In this document: piece by piece, positions 8,216 to 16,557 of the stretch | How positions within the stretch are numbered: the stretch's first letter is position 1 | Layout of the letters: every line of letters starts with the position of its first letter | NCBI GenBank assembly: GCA_037138755.1 | Contig: JBAXHT010000004.1 | Location: forward strand, 143,228-207,227 | Direction: 5' to 3' | Source of the DNA: Armatimonadota bacterium | GTDB taxonomy: Bacteria; Armatimonadota; Fimbriimonadia; Fimbriimonadales; Fimbriimonadaceae | Length of the DNA stretch: 64,000 nt | Notes under the pieces: model-generated | What the model was told of the DNA's origin: nothing | What the model saw: the letters and a program-made list of their open reading frames with translations, nothing else | Databases searched by the model: none | Position numbers and translations under genes: made by a program

Positions 8216-8704
8216 ATGCAAGAAGTCCGCGAAGCCCTCAAACGCCAGCACCACGCCGCCATGGCGATGTTCCGCCAAGCCGTCGAAAACTGCCCCGAAG
8301 ACGTCTGGACCTCCGGGGAACACCCCCGAAACTACTGGCGAATCGCTTACCACGCCCTCGCCTACGCCCACCTGTACCTTTACGAAGACCTCGCCAGCTG
8401 GAACAAGTGGCCCAACCATATTCAAGAGAACACCTATCTCGACGGCGACGACGTCCCCGTCAACGAGCCCTACACCAAACACCAGCTAACCGAACTGGTC
8501 AACCTCATCGACTCCGAAATCGATCCCCGAATCGACGCCCTCGACCTCACCTCTCCCACCTGCGGCTTCACCTGGTACCCAAACGTCACCCGCGTCGAGC
8601 TCCTCATCCTCTCCCTCCGCCACATCCACGGCCACCTCGGCCAACTCCACGAAATCCTCATCGCCAACGGACAAGACATCGGGTGGCTAGGGCAAACGAA
8701 GTAG
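8216..8704 (+). CDS. DinB-fold family protein
   Basis: 162 residues resembling the DinB/YfiT four-helix family: an N-terminal helix with RQHHAAMAMFRQAVENCPEDVW, then the conserved HALAYAHLYLYEDLASW (metal-ligand His candidate), and the C-terminal LILSLRHIHGHLGQLHEILIANG with paired His. Such proteins bind a divalent metal and some are thiol-dependent transferases; most, like this one, lack an assigned reaction. TAAACT lies nine bases upstream. It sits between two copies of an intergenic repeat. Confidence 0.75.
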   Translation: MQEVREALKRQHHAAMAMFRQAVENCPEDVWTSGEHPRNYWRIAYHALAYAHLYLYEDLASWNKWPNHIQENTYLDGDDVPVNEPYTKHQLTELVNLIDSEIDPRIDALDLTSPTCGFTWYPNVTRVELLILSLRHIHGHLGQLHEILIANGQDIGWLGQTK

Positions 8705-8716
8705 CCGCGAACTGAA

Positions 8717-8833
8717 AACTCCCCAGAATTGGGGAAGGGTCCGCTGAAAGGTTGCTCCAAAAGCAAGCTTTCAGTGGAGGGTAAGCGTAGCGAACCTGTG
8801 GGGCTGTTGTAATCTTCGACCAGCCCAAAAAAA
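8717..8833 (+). repeat. Intergenic repeat element, copy 2, with hairpin
   Basis: Shares its beginning (AACTCCCC) and its 3' block (8775-8830: AAGCGTAGCGAACC, then TGTGGGGCTGTTGT, then TCGACCAGCCCAAA) with 8101-8174. It carries an extra hairpin at 8744-8774 (CTGAAAG-G-TTGCT against AGCAA-G-CTTTCAG, five-base loop). It abuts the glycosylase ATG. Confidence 0.55.
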
Positions 8834-9415
8834 ATGACCCCCCACCCCACCGACCCCGAACTCCTCCAAGCCGCCCAGAACCTGCTCGGCCAACACATCG
8901 TCATGCCCGGACTCCGGGCCAGAATCATCGAAACCGAAGCCTACGGCCCCGCCGACCCCGGCTGCCACGCCTACCGAGGAATCACCCCAAGAACAAAAGT
9001 GATGTTCGACCGACCCTGCCTCGCCTACACCTATTTCACCTACGGCAACCACTGGATGTTCTGCGTAACCGCCCTACCAAAAGGCACAGCTGGAGCAATC
9101 CTCATCCGCGCCGCCGTCCCCCTCGAAGGCATCCAAACAATGCAAGAAAGAAGACCCAAAGCCAAAAGAGACCAAGACCTCCTCAACGGCCCCGGAAAAC
9201 TCTGCGCCGCTCTCGAAATCAACCAATCCCACTACGGCCTCGACCTCACCACTCCCAACAACCAACTCTGGCTAGAACCCGGCGACCCTCCCCAAGAAAT
9301 CCGAACCGGAACAAGAATTGGCCTCACCCCCGGCAAAGGCGACCTCCACCCCTGGCGCTTCTGGTCCGCCGAAGACGAACCGTTCGTCAGCCGTCCGTTA
9401 AACAACCAGCCATAG
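8834..9415 (+). CDS. mpg: 3-methyladenine DNA glycosylase (AAG/MPG type)
   Basis: 193 residues, the usual length. Landmarks of the alkyladenine glycosylase family are in order: LLGQHIV, catalytic ETEAYGPADPGCHAYRG, TPRTKVMF, YTYFTYGNHWMFCV, LIRAAVPLEG, LLNGPGKLCAAL and a C-terminal FWSAEDEPFVSR. The enzyme flips and excises alkylated purines, starting base excision repair. The gene is very C-rich in the coding strand. No Shine-Dalgarno or close -10 box is seen; the ATG follows a run of eight A directly at the end of the repeat element. Confidence 0.92.
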   Translation: MTPHPTDPELLQAAQNLLGQHIVMPGLRARIIETEAYGPADPGCHAYRGITPRTKVMFDRPCLAYTYFTYGNHWMFCVTALPKGTAGAILIRAAVPLEGIQTMQERRPKAKRDQDLLNGPGKLCAALEINQSHYGLDLTTPNNQLWLEPGDPPQEIRTGTRIGLTPGKGDLHPWRFWSAEDEPFVSRPLNNQP

Positions 9416-9447
9416 CGAGAAAGCAATTTCAAACCGGCAAGCTTTCG

Positions 9448-9478
9448 TTTTTGGCTGACCATCGAGGTCAGCCAAAAA
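9448..9478. repeat. Perfect 13-bp inverted repeat
   Basis: Arms TTTTTGGCTGACC and GGTCAGCCAAAAA around a five-base loop, just after the glycosylase gene. It may act as a terminator in either direction, though the T run precedes rather than follows the stem. Confidence 0.5.
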
Positions 9479-9520
9479 TCCCCCACCCGCCCCAGTGGAT
9501 AAATAGCTACATCCGCTCCC

Positions 9521-9670
9521 GTGCCAATCCAGGGCCACAACAACGCTACTGGTCGAGACGACGACTTCCACTGTGACAACCCCCAAGCCGTCCCTGAGCC
9601 CGCATCCATGGCCGCAATCGGCCTCGGAATCCTAGGCCTCGCCCGACGACGCAAAGCCAACAAGGCGTAA
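9521..9670 (+). pseudogene. Orphan PEP-CTERM C-terminal tail
   Basis: An open frame of 49 codons from a GTG (in-frame stop at 9500-9502) ends with a clear PEP-CTERM sorting signal: VPEPAS, the hydrophobic AAIGLGILGLA, then RRRK. Only about 20 hydrophilic residues precede it and there is no signal peptide, so this is the tail of a surface protein whose body is lost. A hairpin with a T-rich tract follows at 9728. PEP-CTERM tails are processed by exosortases, none of which is in the window. Confidence 0.6.
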
Positions 9671-9727
9671 CCAAAAGCCCCAACCTTCACCCGTCCGATA
9701 TAATTCGTACCGGCGGTGAAGACCCCC

Positions 9728-9762
9728 AGCCTCGGGATCCAATCCCGAGGCTACTCTTTTGT
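9728..9762 (+). terminator. Rho-independent terminator
   Basis: Perfect 10-bp stem AGCCTCGGGA / TCCCGAGGCT with loop TCCAA, followed by CTCTTTTG. It lies after the PEP-CTERM relic. Confidence 0.65.
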
Positions 9763-9890
9763 TCAGGGCCCCATCTCGGCCCGAATCTCTGCCAATCGCC
9801 GGAGCGCCGACATCAAACACCCATTCTCAAACTGGCTTCCAATGTGCCCGTCGCACCCCTACCCACCTTTCTCGCAAAAATCGCAGACTT

Positions 9891-9928
9891 TTGACCCTGA
9901 CTACCCACCAAAATGCGTCGCAGTTCTC
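9891..9928 (+). repeat. Dispersed 38-bp repeat, copy A
   Basis: Matches the reverse complement of 61631-61668 with 3 mismatches and of 61507-61544 with 5. It ends GCGTCGCAGTTCTC. The remaining spacer from 9763 to 9967 shows no gene. Confidence 0.7.
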
Positions 9929-9954
9929 AGTCCGAACCGCTAACTGAGAACTGC

Positions 9955-9982
9955 TAACTGTTAACTGTTAACTGTTAACTGT
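9955..9982. repeat. Heptamer microsatellite (TAACTGT x4)
   Basis: Four perfect tandem copies of TAACTGT. The array overlaps the 3' end of smc: the stop codon and last residues (VNS) are read from it on the minus strand. Confidence 0.8.
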
Positions 9983-12900
9983 CCCCGGCAACCGCATCGG
10001 AACCAGAGTCGAAACCCCCGGCTCCTGCATCGTCACTCCGAGCAAAGTCGGAGCCGCCGCGATTGTTGTGTGGTTGTGAGTAATCGTGATGAACTGGATC
10101 GTCTTGCTAAACTCCAGAAGAGTCTCCGCAAACCGTTCAACATTGCGCCCGTCCAGCGGAGCATCGACCTCGTCCAAAACCACCAGCGGCGCCGGCTTAT
10201 GCTTCAGCAAAGCAAACAAAAACGCCGAAGCGCAAAGGCTCCGCTCGCCCCCGCTGAGTAGCTGCAACGGCTGCCGCTTCTTCCCCGGAAGCTGAACCAC
10301 AATATCGACGCCCGTCTCCAGAACGTTGTCCGGAGTAGTCAACGAAAGCTCCGCCGACCCGCCGCCAAACAGCTTCGTAAACATCTCGGCAAAGTGATCG
10401 CGAACCGCGTCAAACGTGTTCACAAACTTATCCCGGGTCAACTTATCAAGCTCCTTAATCGAAGCCTCGACCTGAACAATGCCGTTCATCGTATCCTCGC
10501 GTTGCGCGCCCAAAGATTCAAGCCGCTCCGTCAGCCGCTCATAAGCCTCAATGGCCCCGACATTCACGTCGCCCATCGCCTTAATCTCGCGCCGCAACCG
10601 CCCCGCCAACTGCTGAGCATCATCCGGAATCTCATGAACCCCTTCCTGAGCCACCGCATCCTCCTCAGTAAGACCATAAGCATCCATCAACCGCTCCGCG
10701 GTAGTAGCTCTGCGCGTCTCCGCCCGAGCCCGTGCCAGCTCCGCCTGATGGTTCGCCTGACCCAGCGCCAGAATATTCTCCCGCGCCTGCCGAGCCTGAT
10801 CCGCCGTCGCCTGCGCCTCCTCCTGCTTTTCGCGCCGTTCCTTACTGAGATGTGTCAACCGAACCATCGCATGACCCTTATCCGCCTCAAACCTTTCGGC
10901 CTCCTGCCGATGCACCTCAATCTGCGCTGAAGCCTTCTCCCGCTCCGGCCCCAGATTCTCCAATCGCCGTCCCCGGTGCTTCTCAGCATCCCGCGCCGAC
11001 TCCAACCGCTTCTCAGCCGCATACTGCCGAGTCTGAGCACTCCGAGTCCGCTCCTGCGCCTCCCGTAACCGAGTCTCCGCCTGCTCCGCATCCGCCGACT
11101 TCGAAGCCAACTGCCGAATCACCGAATCTCGCTCTGACTCCAGCGCCGGAATATCAACATCCTCAATGCTCGTCCCCGCCGTCTTCTGAATCTGCTCCAG
11201 CTCCCCCCGAGCCTTACCCAACTGCCGCTCGGCATCCTTCAGCTCATCCTGAAGGGTTCGGAGGAAGTGGAGAGCCTCCTTTACCGGTTCCTCTGCTTCC
11301 CGCCTGGCCAGCTCCTTCTCGCCAATCTGTGCTCGAAGCTGCTCGATCTCCTGAGCCCGTTTCGCCTTCCGTTTGTCGGCCCCAGCAACGAGCTTCTGAA
11401 GCTCGGCAAGCTCCCGGTCGATCTCAGCCAGATCCGATTTGCGCTGGACGATGCCGTACCCCTGTCGCTGGTTCTGGCCCCCAGTCACGGCGCCGCTGTT
11501 ATGAACCACTTCGCCGTCAATCGTCACCAGCCGGTTCCACCCGCTAGTCTTGGCGAGCCTGAGTGCGTCGTCAAGGGTATCAACGATAATGACTCGGCCG
11601 AGCAGGGAATCGATCACCGGTCGTACTCGGTTCTCGCATTCAATAAGCTGGCTCGCTCTACCCACCACGCCTTTCTCGTTCAGCACTCTCCGAAACTCGG
11701 TTGAAGGTTCTTGGGGCCGCATCAGTGGAATCGGCTGAAACGTACATCGCCCCGCGCGGTTCTCTTTGAGCCAGCCAACGGCTCGCTTCGCATCGCTGTC
11801 GTGATCGACGATAAGGTCGTTGGCAGAAGCGCCGAGCGCAGTTTCGATCGCAAGCGAGAACTCACGATCTGCCTCAATCGCGTCCGCCACGCTCTCGTAT
11901 CGCCCCTGCAGGAGCCCTCGCTCAGCGGCTTCCAAGACTGCCCGAGAACCCTGCGAGAGGCCTTCGTGCGCATCAAGCGTGGCTTCGATGCCGCGCTTCC
12001 GACCTTCCAGACTGGCTTGCTCGCCAAGAGAACCACGGAGCCTGGTCGCTTCGTCTTCGTCCGTCTTTCTCACCTCGGCGATGCTGGCTTGGAGTACGGA
12101 AATCTCTGAGTTGATAGTAGTGAGAGCCGCGTCGACAGTTTCAAACTCCTGCTGAGCCCCATCGATTCCTTCGTGCAGATCTGGGAGCGACTTTTCGATT
12201 CCCGAGATTTCGCGTTGCAATAACTTGGCCCGCTCGGCACTCGCCTCTTGTTCTGCTTCCCACTTGAGCCGACGGACCTTCTGCTCTCTCGCTTCGTTGA
12301 GCTGCTTTTCGAGTGCGGTTAACTGGGCCGAGAGTTGCTTGGCTTCGACGCTTGCGCCAGCTGAATCTGACTGGATGACGGTAAGGGTCGCTAGTGCGGC
12401 TTCAGCCTCAAGTTTTGAGTCTGTGAGATCAACCTCGGCTTCTTTCAGTCTTCGATCAAGCGACTCAGAATCTTCTTCGAGAGATTTTTCTTGGTTTGCA
12501 AGTGAGGCAAGGCGCTCTTCTAGAACCTTGATGTTGGCTTGGGCGCGCTCTAGCCCAGTGACCGCGCTTTGCTGTGCGATCCTTGCTTGCTCCATACTCA
12601 CTTCGAGTTCTTGGATTTGGGTGCTAAGCACGCGGTGACGTTTTTCGAGTTCCTCGACTCGGCGGTTTTCACCTTCGACAACTCCTCCGGAGCTTCTCAG
12701 TTTCTCTTCCAGCGATTTGAGCTCGGATAGGGCGGTACAAAGATCACGAATGAGGAGCCCAATCTCGACCTCCTGGAGCGAAGCGGATAACGATTTGTAT
12801 CGCTTTGCTTGCTCGGCTTCGTCTTCTAGCGGTTCTCTTTGGGCTTCGAGTTCTCGGAGGATGTCGTCAACCCGGGAGAGCGAATCTCGGGCGGCGGCGA

Positions 12901-13441
12901 GACGCCGGAGCGATTCGTTTTTGCGCGTTCGGTAGCGCTGGACGCCGGCGGCTTCGTCGATCCAAGCACGTCGGTCTTCGGCTGAAGCCGCAAGCGCCTG
13001 GTCGATCTCTTTCTGCCCAACGATTGCGTATCCAGCTCGTCCGAGCCCGGAGTCGGCCATGAGCTCGACGACATCTCGCAACCGACAAGACTGACGGTTG
13101 ATTGAGTATTCGCTGTCACCGGCACGAGTCAGCCTGCGGGTCACCCAGACTTCGGAAGCGTCGATTGGAAGGGAGCTGTCCTCGTTATCGAAGCAGAGCG
13201 AGACTTCGGCGTAGCCAACGGCTTTTCGGGCTTGGGCCCCGGAGAAAATCACGTCTTGGGAAGAAGAAGCCCGGAGGTGCTTGATGGAGCCTTCACCCAG
13301 TCCCCAGAGAATTGCATCGACTAGATTTGACTTACCGCACCCGTTCGGCCCGACCACCGCAACGACTCCGCCATCGAGAGAGAACTCGGTGCGGTCGGCA
13401 AACGTCTTAAAACCAAATAGCTTGACTCGGGTGAGGCGCAT
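9968..13441 (-). CDS. smc: Chromosome segregation protein SMC
   Basis: 1157 residues, standard for bacterial SMC. Head: Walker A GPNGCGKS at 31-38 and the Q-loop/GEGSIKHLR region. Long coiled coils (about 170-490 and 680-1000) flank a hinge near 490-670 (VADAIEADREFSLAIETALG to GGQNQRQG). The C-terminal head has signature LLSGGERSL near 1061 and Walker B VVLDEVDAPLD. It condenses and segregates the origin region together with ScpA/ScpB, which are not here. Base composition changes near 11260: the 3' part is far more C-rich on the top strand than the 5' part. Confidence 0.96.
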   Translation of the reverse strand: MRLTRVKLFGFKTFADRTEFSLDGGVVAVVGPNGCGKSNLVDAILWGLGEGSIKHLRASSSQDVIFSGAQARKAVGYAEVSLCFDNEDSSLPIDASEVWVTRRLTRAGDSEYSINRQSCRLRDVVELMADSGLGRAGYAIVGQKEIDQALAASAEDRRAWIDEAAGVQRYRTRKNESLRRLAAARDSLSRVDDILRELEAQREPLEDEAEQAKRYKSLSASLQEVEIGLLIRDLCTALSELKSLEEKLRSSGGVVEGENRRVEELEKRHRVLSTQIQELEVSMEQARIAQQSAVTGLERAQANIKVLEERLASLANQEKSLEEDSESLDRRLKEAEVDLTDSKLEAEAALATLTVIQSDSAGASVEAKQLSAQLTALEKQLNEAREQKVRRLKWEAEQEASAERAKLLQREISGIEKSLPDLHEGIDGAQQEFETVDAALTTINSEISVLQASIAEVRKTDEDEATRLRGSLGEQASLEGRKRGIEATLDAHEGLSQGSRAVLEAAERGLLQGRYESVADAIEADREFSLAIETALGASANDLIVDHDSDAKRAVGWLKENRAGRCTFQPIPLMRPQEPSTEFRRVLNEKGVVGRASQLIECENRVRPVIDSLLGRVIIVDTLDDALRLAKTSGWNRLVTIDGEVVHNSGAVTGGQNQRQGYGIVQRKSDLAEIDRELAELQKLVAGADKRKAKRAQEIEQLRAQIGEKELARREAEEPVKEALHFLRTLQDELKDAERQLGKARGELEQIQKTAGTSIEDVDIPALESERDSVIRQLASKSADAEQAETRLREAQERTRSAQTRQYAAEKRLESARDAEKHRGRRLENLGPEREKASAQIEVHRQEAERFEADKGHAMVRLTHLSKERREKQEEAQATADQARQARENILALGQANHQAELARARAETRRATTAERLMDAYGLTEEDAVAQEGVHEIPDDAQQLAGRLRREIKAMGDVNVGAIEAYERLTERLESLGAQREDTMNGIVQVEASIKELDKLTRDKFVNTFDAVRDHFAEMFTKLFGGGSAELSLTTPDNVLETGVDIVVQLPGKKRQPLQLLSGGERSLCASAFLFALLKHKPAPLVVLDEVDAPLDGRNVERFAETLLEFSKTIQFITITHNHTTIAAAPTLLGVTMQEPGVSTLVPMRLPGTVNS

Positions 13442-13513
13442 GGATGCGAATCACTAAGGATACTTTTCTTAACAACCGGTGCGATAGGCACATTCTGTGC
13501 ATTTGAATTCCCT

Positions 13514-14092
13514 ATGAACAAATTCGTGACGATCTTTGCAGTTTCTTGCCTGGTGGCAGGTGCATCTGCTGACACATCACTTCGGAATCATATCCAAGCT
13601 AAGTACTCAGCGATAGCTAAATCAATGCTGGTTAGTGTCGATAAGGCACTTGCGCTAAATGAGCGCATCCTAACGAGCGACTTTGTATGGGTTGACGTCG
13701 GCCGTAATGAGTATGCGGTGGAACCGTACATGGGATCGCAATCAAAGATGGCGGCTCAAATTGCAAAAGTGTATTCGGCTACAAACACGATCATCGCTTA
13801 CCAAGAAGACGGTCTGTACGTCAGATGTCGCACGAAATCAACACTGGGATATCGAAGGCAAGGATTCAGCAGCGATAGGCACTTGATGACCTCCATCAGC
13901 GACGACGTCTGGGTGAAGACGATTCACGGATGGAAAATGCTTCGCACCACGTCCATCCGCGAGAGCGACACGATCGCCCGTCGAGGGATTTCTTATCAAA
14001 GCGCAGCGGTCATGACAGCTCGCATGACTTCAGAAGGCGTCGTCCATCCCGCGCCGGCTTTTGCTTTTCCGTCCTCTAGCATTGTTCGATAA
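13514..14092 (+). CDS. Secreted protein, probably NTF2-like fold
   Basis: 192 residues with a clean signal peptide (1-19, cut after ASA). Residues 22-150 read as a SnoaL/DUF4440-type cone: an opening helix pair, the strand FVWVDVGRNEY, then VSATNTIIAYQEDGLYVRCRTKSTLG and the exit strands VWVKTIHGWKMLRTTS. No catalytic residues can be assigned. Its last 97 bases overlap the end of the convergent PilB-like gene, an unusually long tail-to-tail overlap; the C-terminal Ser/Pro-rich end may therefore be poorly constrained. Confidence 0.65.
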   Translation: MNKFVTIFAVSCLVAGASADTSLRNHIQAKYSAIAKSMLVSVDKALALNERILTSDFVWVDVGRNEYAVEPYMGSQSKMAAQIAKVYSATNTIIAYQEDGLYVRCRTKSTLGYRRQGFSSDRHLMTSISDDVWVKTIHGWKMLRTTSIRESDTIARRGISYQSAAVMTARMTSEGVVHPAPAFAFPSSSIVR

Positions 14093-15261
14093 CCTTGCTG
14101 CTTCGCAACTTCGTTTAGCTCAGCGAAGGTGACGTTTCGGGCCACCGCAGCTCGGAATTCAGGAGTTCCTAGGATGAGTTCAAAGATGCCAATTCGTCCT
14201 TTGTAGCCGGAGTTCTTGCATTCGGGGCAGCCTGCGCCTTTCATGAACTTGCCAGACTCGAGCTCAGCAGGGGTGAACTTGAGGAGCTCGATTTCTTCTG
14301 CGGTTGGCTTGTATGGCTGTCGGCATTTGGCGCAGTTGAGCCTGACGAGGCGCTGGGCCAGCGAGCCGAGGAGAACGCCGCCGACAAGATACGGCTCGGC
14401 GCCCATGTCGAACATACGACCGATGGTTTCGACTGCGTTGTTCGTGTGGAGCGTCGACATGACCAAGTGACCGGTTAAGCCAGCTTGAATTCCGATTTTC
14501 AGCGACTCGGGGTCGCGCATTTCACCAACGAGCATGACGTCGGGGTCTTGGCGAAGGAAAGAGCGCATGACCCTTGGAAAAGGCATTCGCTCGGTCACCT
14601 GGACCTGGGCGATGTTTTTCTCATACTCATACTCGATTGGGTCTTCAACGGTGACAATGTTTCGTACTCGTGCATCAAGCGTGTTCAGTGAAGCGTAAAG
14701 GGTTGAGGACTTACCGGAACCGGTCGGACCGGTAACGAGAATCAGGCCATAAGGCGCCGAAATCGCACGCTCCCAGCGGCCAAGAATGTCTTCGGGCATT
14801 CCGAGCTTCCCGAGATCCACCTTCATAGCGGCGGGATCGAGAATACGCATGACCATCTTCTCGCCGTTCATGGAAGGCAGACATGAGGCTCGGCAGGAAA
14901 GCCGGCGCCCCATGTACTCCATGTCGATTCGCCCATCCTGAGGCTCGCGTTGTTCGTCAATCCTCATTCCAGCGGCGAGCTTGAGTCGGGCGAGAACGTT
15001 TTGGGCTTGCTCCAACGGAAGCTCACCAGCAGAGTGGAGGATACCGTCCTGTCGGTAACGAATTCGGAGCTGGTCACGTTCGGGTTGAAGGTGGATATCG
15101 CTGGTATTCGTTTCCAGCGCATTCATGAAAATGTTATCCACGATTCCAACAGCAATGGAAACATCGTCTCCGCCCATTTCGCGAGCTTGCCCACCCTCTC
15201 TAACAATCAGTCGAAATCTCTTGGCAGCGCCGAAGTTTGTTTGTGCGTAGTCGGTGTTCAT
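13996..15261 (-). CDS. Type II secretion / type IV pilus assembly ATPase (GspE/PilB family)
   Basis: 421 residues. Motifs in order: SDIHLQPERDQLRIRYRQDG, Walker A GPTGSGKS at 178-185, Asp box, Walker B VMLVGEMRD near 242-250, His box LHTNNA, and a four-Cys zinc site C310, C313, C345, C348. The N-terminal MshEN/T2SSE domain of full PilB (about 150 residues) is missing, so this resembles the short GspE/PulE forms. The hexamer powers pilin or pseudopilin assembly from the cytoplasm. No other pilus gene is near. AGGA a few bases before the ATG may serve as ribosome site. Confidence 0.9.
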   Translation of the reverse strand: MNTDYAQTNFGAAKRFRLIVREGGQAREMGGDDVSIAVGIVDNIFMNALETNTSDIHLQPERDQLRIRYRQDGILHSAGELPLEQAQNVLARLKLAAGMRIDEQREPQDGRIDMEYMGRRLSCRASCLPSMNGEKMVMRILDPAAMKVDLGKLGMPEDILGRWERAISAPYGLILVTGPTGSGKSSTLYASLNTLDARVRNIVTVEDPIEYEYEKNIAQVQVTERMPFPRVMRSFLRQDPDVMLVGEMRDPESLKIGIQAGLTGHLVMSTLHTNNAVETIGRMFDMGAEPYLVGGVLLGSLAQRLVRLNCAKCRQPYKPTAEEIELLKFTPAELESGKFMKGAGCPECKNSGYKGRIGIFELILGTPEFRAAVARNVTFAELNEVAKQQGYRTMLEDGKAKAGAGWTTPSEVMRAVMTAAL

Positions 15262-15279
15262 GAGTCCTAGAGGGCATCA

Positions 15280-15285
15280 TACTAT
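15280..15285 (+). promoter_or_regulatory. -10 box TACTAT, six bases before ATG
   Basis: TACTAT, six bases, then the ATG of the EamA gene at 15292; expected leaderless start. Confidence 0.5.
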
Positions 15286-15291
15286 GAACGG

Positions 15292-16230
15292 ATGCCTCGA
15301 CCCAACCCCTTTTTGCTGATAACGATGCTGTTTTGGGGTTTCAACTTCGTGTCGATGAAGATCGTGTTCCCCGTGATGGCACCATCGGCGGTCGTTTTTT
15401 GGCGTTATTTTTTGATGGGGGCGGTGCTAGTACTGATTTGTTTAGCTTCGCGACAATCGCTTTCAATTCCAAAAGAGCATCGCACGGCGATTCTTCTTAC
15501 CGGGTTCTTCTCGATGGGAATCTATATGGTTCTATTCTTTGAAGGGGTCAAACGAGCACCGGCCGGAGAATCAGCGATTATTCTCGCCACCAACCCGATC
15601 ATGGTTGGAGTCATGAGCATGATTTTGGGCCGCGAGCCAAAATCGCGAGTTCGCGTTCTCGGCTCTATTGTCGCGTTGGCCGGAGTTGCCCTAGTCGTTC
15701 TGGGTCGTCCGGGATCATTGGTGACCGCGAAGGAAACAAGCGAGCGAATGCTCGGCGATTTGTTGCTCTTTCTGAGTGCGATTGCGTGGGCGGCTTCGGT
15801 GATTCTCGCTAAGCCGGTTTCGGCCCATGTGAAGCCACTTCCGCTCTTTACCATGTCGATGCTCGGCGGGCTGCCGGTCGTGTTTGCGTATGGCTTTAGC
15901 GATGCATTTCGAACGAACTGGGGAGCCTTCACTGGTTGGCACTGGCTAAACCTAGCCCAAATTGCTTTCGGATCTGGAGTGATTGCGATGGTGTTCTACT
16001 ACCGGGGAGTTGCTGAACTACCTGCGAGTGTTGCCTCGCTTCACCAGTTTCTGGTGCCCGTGCTCACGACGCTGTTCGCGGCGGTGATTCTCCACGAGCG
16101 GTTGGCATGGGTCCAGGGAGTCGGAGTTTTGATTCTCCTCGTTGGACTATCCGTGAACGTTGGCTTGATCAAACTGACAAAGAAAAACGACCCCGGGGAT
16201 CAGAAACCGGAGCCGTTATTGGGGTCTTGA
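15292..16230 (+). CDS. EamA/DMT-family permease
   Basis: 312 residues with ten hydrophobic helices in two EamA repeats (about 5-140 and 155-295). Repeat 1 starts PFLLITMLFWGFNFVSMKIV and ends near LAGVALVVLGRPG; repeat 2 contains AWAASVILAKPV and VLHERLAWVQGVGVLILLVGL. Drug/metabolite exporters of this family move amino acids, nucleosides or purines; the substrate is not predictable. The tail is polar. Single-gene unit divergent from the PilB-like gene. Confidence 0.88.
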   Translation: MPRPNPFLLITMLFWGFNFVSMKIVFPVMAPSAVVFWRYFLMGAVLVLICLASRQSLSIPKEHRTAILLTGFFSMGIYMVLFFEGVKRAPAGESAIILATNPIMVGVMSMILGREPKSRVRVLGSIVALAGVALVVLGRPGSLVTAKETSERMLGDLLLFLSAIAWAASVILAKPVSAHVKPLPLFTMSMLGGLPVVFAYGFSDAFRTNWGAFTGWHWLNLAQIAFGSGVIAMVFYYRGVAELPASVASLHQFLVPVLTTLFAAVILHERLAWVQGVGVLILLVGLSVNVGLIKLTKKNDPGDQKPEPLLGS

Positions 16231-16239
16231 AGCGAGACC

Positions 16240-16431
16240 TTAAATCTCGTTTGACTGCTTGAGTCGGTGTAGCCCCGCCACTCCGATGATTAGAATTGCT
16301 AGAGTGCTCGGGTTCAAAGTCGGCTCAGATGGAGGTGAGAACGATGGGAGCAACACCGGATTCACCGTTTGCTCGGCAGATGCGACTGCAACTGCAAGTA
16401 GGGTGGTGAGCGAAACGATCCATCGTGTCAT
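16240..16431 (-). CDS. Minimal PEP-CTERM-like surface peptide (63 aa)
   Basis: A signal peptide (1-19, cut after ASA) is followed by about 20 residues (EQTVNPVLLPSFSPPSEP) and then TLNPSTLAILIIGVAGLHRLKQ, which has the Pro-Ser-Thr-Leu, hydrophobic helix and basic end of a PEP-CTERM tag, though PEP itself is degenerate. Almost nothing remains between export signal and sorting signal. GAGGA lies about ten bases before the ATG, supporting translation. It is convergent with the EamA gene; a small hairpin (16233-16249) lies across its stop. Confidence 0.55.
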   Translation of the reverse strand: MTRWIVSLTTLLAVAVASAEQTVNPVLLPSFSPPSEPTLNPSTLAILIIGVAGLHRLKQSNEI

Positions 16432-16557
16432 TTTGGTTTGTCCTCAAAGGCTTCCTTGCCTTATGGAAATCCAAAGTTGCAGGGAAAATGCCAAAGTAGT
16501 CAATCTCTGGATATTCTGGTAAATCAGACAGGTTGTCGGGTTAGAATAGCTCTAGAT

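Noticed and set aside
10852..11547. 231-codon plus-strand Pro/Ser-rich frame
   Set aside because: Antisense to smc coiled coil; composition is a by-product of codon bias.
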